This document shows, one piece after another, positions 8,137 to 10,913 of a stretch of DNA of 10,913 nucleotides. Location: the NCBI GenBank assembly GCA_003024985.2, contig PXIH01S0007769.1; one strand, given 5' to 3'. The DNA comes from Euperipatoides rowelli (taxonomy: Eukaryota > Onychophora > Udeonychophora > Euonychophora > Peripatopsidae). The notes beneath the pieces were generated by a model. That model did not search any database. It saw nothing but the letters and a program-made list of their open reading frames with translations, and was not told where the DNA came from. Every line of letters starts with the position of its first letter. Position 1 is the first letter of the stretch. A program made the translations under genes and the position numbers.

Positions 8137-8393
8137 TGGTTTATCAATGCTTTTTTTTTAATTGATTTATGTTTAGTTTTAACTAAAAATATTTGTTTAA
8201 TTAATCAATTTCGAAAATTTAAACTAAAACATATAAAAATTTGCAAGTTTCTACGTTGATTATAAAAATTAAAATCTCTAAACTGACGTCAATTTGACGT
8301 AGCTAAAGGTAGTTTTAGGGCTGGAGGAAAATGCATATCTGTGATCCAGAGTCCAGACCACTGACTAGATATTTTTAAGTCAATGGTCCAGAC
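8137..8393 (-). mobile_element. Hairpin-tipped repeat family D, left copy
   Basis: Homologous, in inverted orientation, to 9115-9328. Three exact blocks are shared at matching spacing: TGGTTTATCAATGC (8137-8150), TGTTTAATTAATCAATTT (8194-8211) and AAATCTCTAAACTGACG (8272-8288). GCATATCT (8333-8340) also matches but is separated here by 44 extra bases holding a second TGACGT. The outer tip is an imperfect hairpin: 8351-8366 pairs with 8378-8393 with three mismatches around ACCACTGACT. The family has no coding capacity and no recognised class. Confidence 0.7.
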
Positions 8394-8799
8394 GCTATTC
8401 ATAACGTTTATTGTTTAGAAAAATAGACAACAAAAGTGTTACCGTATAAACTTTTGAAGAAGAAAAAAAAAAAGAACAGAAAAAAGTTACTTTCTTCGCA
8501 TCAATATAAAATCTATAAAATTTTGAGACAATTCTTGGGATTGAAAATAACAACAACAACAAAAAAACCTCCGTGAGGCTTCTATACGTTAGCTTATTAA
8601 CTTTACACGATAATGAGAACAAATTAACTATTATTTCCAAAATTTTTAATAATATTTCTTAAACATTCTTAGAGATTATATTTTTTAATGCAAATATTTT
8701 TTACTTGTGTTTGTTTTGAGCTGCCTTTATAAAAACCACCGACTGCAAATAAATAATTCAGGCTTTGAAATCATTGATCTACAATACAAATACCAGGAG
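8394..8799. other. Gene-free AT-rich spacer between inverted copies
   Basis: Contains a CAA triplet run near 8551-8560 and the 26-base repeat at 8568-8593. A minus-strand open frame (8395-8640) is rich in L, F, S and K encoded by homopolymers and does not look like a protein. Confidence 0.5.
8568..8593 (+). repeat. Half copy of the 7728-7772 palindrome
   Basis: Twenty-six bases, starting CCTCCGTGAGGCTTCTATAC, are identical to 7745-7770. CCTC-CGT-GAGG at its start is a mini hairpin, but the remaining left arm is missing and replaced by A-rich sequence. It could be the right terminal repeat of an element starting at 7730. Confidence 0.9.
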
Positions 8800-8802
8800 A
8801 TG

Positions 8803-9083
8803 TTAGAAAAGGGATCAATGAGTGACAATTACCGCGTTTTTAACATCTGCACATCTATTTCAGTCATATACGCCACATGGTCGGAAATAGCTCAAAATGA
8901 TCAAAATCGATCAAAAAAGGATTATTTCGACTCTAGATTATACCCCCCTTCCAGCCCAATGTTTTAAATACATAGTAGGAGTTACGGTTCAGGGTATTGG
9001 TAAGGTTAGGACTGTAAATAATAAAATAAAGCTGCTATCCATTTACTTATTGTCACTTATTGGATACGGGTTCTAGGCTCTCG
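8803..9083 (+). mobile_element. MITE family A, copy 2
   Basis: The left end TTAGAAAAGGGATCAATGAG (8804-8823) and the reverse complement of the right end (CCAATAAGTGACAAT, 9063-9049, inside GAGCCTAGAA) form diverged inverted repeats around TCAATGAGTGACAAT. The 18-base block TAAGGTTAGGACTGTAAA (9001-9018) is identical to the reverse complement of 1816-1833, and AAGGATTATTTC (8917-8928) is shared too. The copy is more diverged at its ends than the one at 1741-2031, so it may be older. A plus-strand open frame (8707-8967) runs across its left boundary and is best explained as chance. It sits between the two family D copies. Confidence 0.7.
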
Positions 9084-9114
9084 TGATCTACATTCTGATT
9101 GGTCTGTGAAGAAA

Positions 9115-9328
9115 ACGCTGTCTGGTCTGACAACCAGACAGCGTGATTTTTCAGGCAAAATTATAGATATGCGTCAGTTTAGAGATTTATAATTGATACA
9201 TATTGGCAATAAAAGTCGAATTTTGATGCATTTTGGGAACGAATATAACAAATTGATTAATTAAACAAGCATTTTTTTTACAAAAATACACATATATCAA
9301 TGAAGTTGAAATAGGCATTGATAAACCA
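9115..9328 (+). mobile_element. Hairpin-tipped repeat family D, right copy
   Basis: The tip is a perfect 12-bp stem, ACGCTGTCTGGT (9115-9126) with ACCAGACAGCGT (9133-9144), loop CTGACA. After AGATATGC (9165-9172) come CGTCAGTTTAGAGATTT (9172-9188), AAATTGATTAATTAAACA (9250-9267) and GCATTGATAAACCA (9315-9328), each the exact reverse complement of the left copy, at nearly equal spacings (61 and 47 bases against 60 and 43). This copy lacks the 44-base insert. With 8137-8393 it makes a back-to-back pair, hairpins facing inward. Confidence 0.75.
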
Positions 9329-9337
9329 CTTTAAGTA

Positions 9338-9960
9338 ATGTCTTCCCCCTAATAAGTAAAGAAACAATTTTTTTTTTTCTTTTTATATAAACTTTTTTTT
9401 TTAAGTTATTAATCGTCACTTTAATAGAAAATTCTTAGGATTAACAGTTTTTTTGTCAGTACTAGTACAGACAAAAACTGTCTGACACCTTATATACCAT
9501 ATTATTTAAACATTATAATAATGAAATAGTAGGCTATATGTCCTGATTTTTCACAATAAATTGGAACAAATCATTTATTGTTTTGGGCAGTGTTTCTATG
9601 TTAAACTCCATTCTTACCTACAATCTTAATGCAACAATATATTTACATCTAAACAATATTATATATAACATTTTCCAACTCATTGCAGAATATATATATT
9701 CTGGCTGACTATTCATTTGAAATCTCTCCACAAAAACATATTTGTTGCAAATTACATCATAGTAACACTTAACTGAAAGGTTTATTATTGATGATAGGGC
9801 CCTCTGTATAAGACCAAGCTTTTGTATTTTTTATAGGTGTAAAAAGATTGATTTAACTCTGGCAATTCTACTTTTTTATACCTTTTTTTTTTGAGTAGTT
9901 AATCTTTCATGGACCTGAATATTATATTTAATCTTTTAATTCAAGATAGCTGCCTACAGT
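9338..9960. other. Gene-free AT-rich stretch
   Basis: T-rich runs occur at 9369-9405 and 9885-9892. TTTATT at 9781-9786 is AATAAA on the minus strand and could serve the putative terminal exon upstream of it on that strand. No open frame is worth calling. Confidence 0.5.
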
Positions 9961-10068
9961 TTATTTTATAGTTGAACCATTAGGTCGGCTGTTATAAGCC
10001 TTTTGTGGGTTTGTTGGTGGTGGAGTGTCAGTGGTTTCTATTTCTTCTGTGATTATTCTGTTGTATAC
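9961..10068 (-). CDS. Possible terminal exon, unknown protein
   Basis: On the minus strand the pyrimidine-rich CTTCTTATTTTAG (acceptor AG at 10070-10069) is followed by 35 open codons and a TAA at 9963-9961. The peptide contains ITEEIETTDTPPPTNPQKAY, hydrophilic and unlike the F/L/K/N-rich peptides chance frames give here. AATAAA lies about 175 bases beyond the stop (9786-9781). This is the pattern of a last exon, with its upstream exons outside the window or hidden. However, 36 open codons arise fairly often by chance even at this base composition, and no family is recognised. The reverse-transcriptase-like fragment just upstream on the same strand is in another frame, so this could also be debris of that element. 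Confidence 0.15.
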   Translation of the reverse strand, partial: VYNRIITEEIETTDTPPPTNPQKAYNSRPNGSTIK

Positions 10069-10082
10069 CTAAAATAAGAAGG

Positions 10083-10265
10083 CTATTGCTCTGTTGTATT
10101 GATAATTTCATTTTTTATTACAAGATCATGGAGACCAAGTCCTCCTATTGCTGTCGGTAGTGACATTATTTTGTTAGTGACTTTTGACATTTTTTGCCCA
10201 CATACACATTTCTGAGCCAAATTAATAATTTGTTTAACAAATACTTTTGTGATTGATGAGTTCAC
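10083..10265 (-). pseudogene. Reverse-transcriptase-like retroelement fragment
   Basis: A 60-codon frame open between stops (TAG at 10268-10266 and at 10085-10083) contains SLPTAIGGLGLHDL at about residues 35-48. LP...GGLGL/I followed by D-L/P is typical of the region after the reverse transcriptase domain in many invertebrate non-LTR retroelements, where a conserved L-P-x-x-x-G-G-L-G block is followed by an acidic residue. The stretch before it (QIINLAQKCVCGQKMSKVTNK) would correspond to the linker. There is no ATG; the frame is simply open. The catalytic part of the enzyme is absent, so this is a dead remnant. Its upstream end abuts the tandem repeat at 10259. Recognition is by motif only. 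Confidence 0.4.
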
Positions 10266-10690
10266 CTATATGTTTACCAAACTGTTCACTGCTCTCTACA
10301 ACATTTTTTTATTTTAATGTAATGGGAAAGACTTTGTTACCCAGCATGTATCTATTATTATCCATAATGCATCTATTGTTACCCAGCATGCACCTATTAT
10401 TACCCATCATGCATCTATTAAGAAATAATAACTTTATGTGTTCACTACATTTTGCCACAAACTGTTCACTGCTACCTGTAATGTTTTTTTAAATGCAATG
10501 AGGGAAATACTTTGTTACCCAGCATTCACCTATTGTTACCCAGCATGCACCTATTATTACCCAGCATGCATCTATTTAGAAAGAATAAAAATTTTATGAG
10601 ATCACCTACATTTTGCCACAAACTGTTCACTGCTACCTGTAATGTTTTTTTATATGATTTTATAAGGGAAAGTCTTTATGTTGTGAATCT
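10259..10690 (+). repeat. Higher-order tandem repeat with 21-bp subunits
   Basis: Three units start with a TTCACCTA-type word and AAACTGTTCACTGCT (10279, 10459 and 10620), giving periods of 180 and 161 bp. Unit 1 contains four 21-bp subunits (10337-10420) of the type TTACCCAGCATGCACCTATT; unit 2 contains three (10515-10577); unit 3 stops where subunits would begin (about 10680). The period difference is essentially one subunit. As 21 is divisible by three, the plus frames here read LLLPSMH repeats, but stops interrupt them and no gene is implied. Confidence 0.9.
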
Positions 10691-10729
10691 TAAGCGATGC
10701 AATTGATTTCACAGGTCTTTGTGCCAACT

Positions 10730-10746
10730 ATCATCATCATCATCAT
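10730..10746. repeat. ATC trinucleotide microsatellite
   Basis: About five to six ATC repeats. Confidence 0.9.
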
Positions 10747-10880
10747 ATCTTGAAAAAAAATTTTGCACAATAATTTTTTAATCACCATAAATTGCCATGT
10801 TGTTATTTTTTTATAGCTCAAAAGTCAGCTAAGAATAATGAAATTAATAATTTGTTACTCCCCCACTCCCATGTAATGCA

Positions 10881-10913
10881 CTTAAAGGTCAAATGTAACG
10901 GATTTTTTTAATC
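10881..10913 (+). repeat. Dispersed repeat family C, copy 3 (cut by window end)
   Basis: CTTAAAGGTCAAATGTAAC (10881-10899) is identical to 3015-3033, followed by GGATTTTTTTAATC as in the other copies. The rest lies beyond the window. Confidence 0.75.

Noticed and set aside
8395-8640. Minus-strand open frame of 81 codons
   Set aside because: Low-complexity L/F/S/K peptide read from T-rich and A-rich runs; it crosses the end of one repeat and includes part of another.
8707-8967. Plus-strand open frame of 86 codons
   Set aside because: It crosses the left boundary of MITE copy 2; the homologous copy at 1741-2031 does not keep the frame open.
10253-10706. Two plus-strand frames with repeated LLLPSMH peptide
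   Set aside because: They are translations of the 21-bp tandem repeat, whose length is a multiple of three, so openness is a by-product of the repeat.

Overview
This window looks like a non-coding, repeat-filled stretch of a metazoan nuclear genome. It is strongly AT-rich (about 30% GC by eye, not computed), full of T- and A-homopolymers, microsatellites and inverted repeats. No open frame looks like an intact gene, and nothing resembles bacterial operons or ribosome binding sites. The AT bias, the TAGGCCTA-like words and the families of short DNA transposons suggest an invertebrate, perhaps marine, but the phylum cannot be settled from this sequence. Two N bases (1601 and 5305) show it is an assembled genomic contig.

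Layout. Positions 1-1150 hold a trinucleotide microsatellite, a 56-bp tandem duplication and unassigned AT-rich sequence. Positions 1156-2031 hold two short elements with terminal inverted repeats. Positions 2040-5500 are very AT-rich: a 14-bp perfect hairpin, two inverted copies of a 124-bp dispersed repeat (3015 and 5371) and a decayed Helitron-like insertion (about 4360-4574). Positions 5625-5904 hold a possible hAT transposon end, then a GC-richer piece ending in a 24-A tract and a G-rich run. Positions 6340-6830 stand out as higher-complexity, stop-rich sequence with paired inverted segments; this is the best candidate for a conserved regulatory or structured element. Positions 7490-9330 are a cluster of nested mobile-element pieces: a solitary transposon end, a 45-bp near-perfect palindrome partly repeated 0.8 kb away, a second copy of the 1.7-2.0 kb MITE, and two back-to-back copies of a hairpin-tipped element. 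Positions 9961-10265 (minus strand) carry the only protein-like signals: a possible short terminal exon and a reverse-transcriptase-like fragment. Positions 10259-10690 are a higher-order tandem repeat built on 21-bp subunits.

How it fits together: the window reads as a graveyard of small non-autonomous transposons inserted in and beside one another. It could be an intron or an intergenic region. I found no evidence for a new multi-gene system. The most useful leads are the nested inverted repeats at 6434-6508, the back-to-back hairpin element at 8137-9328, the 7728-7772 palindrome and the unnamed MITE families, all of which can be tested by comparison with the rest of the genome.
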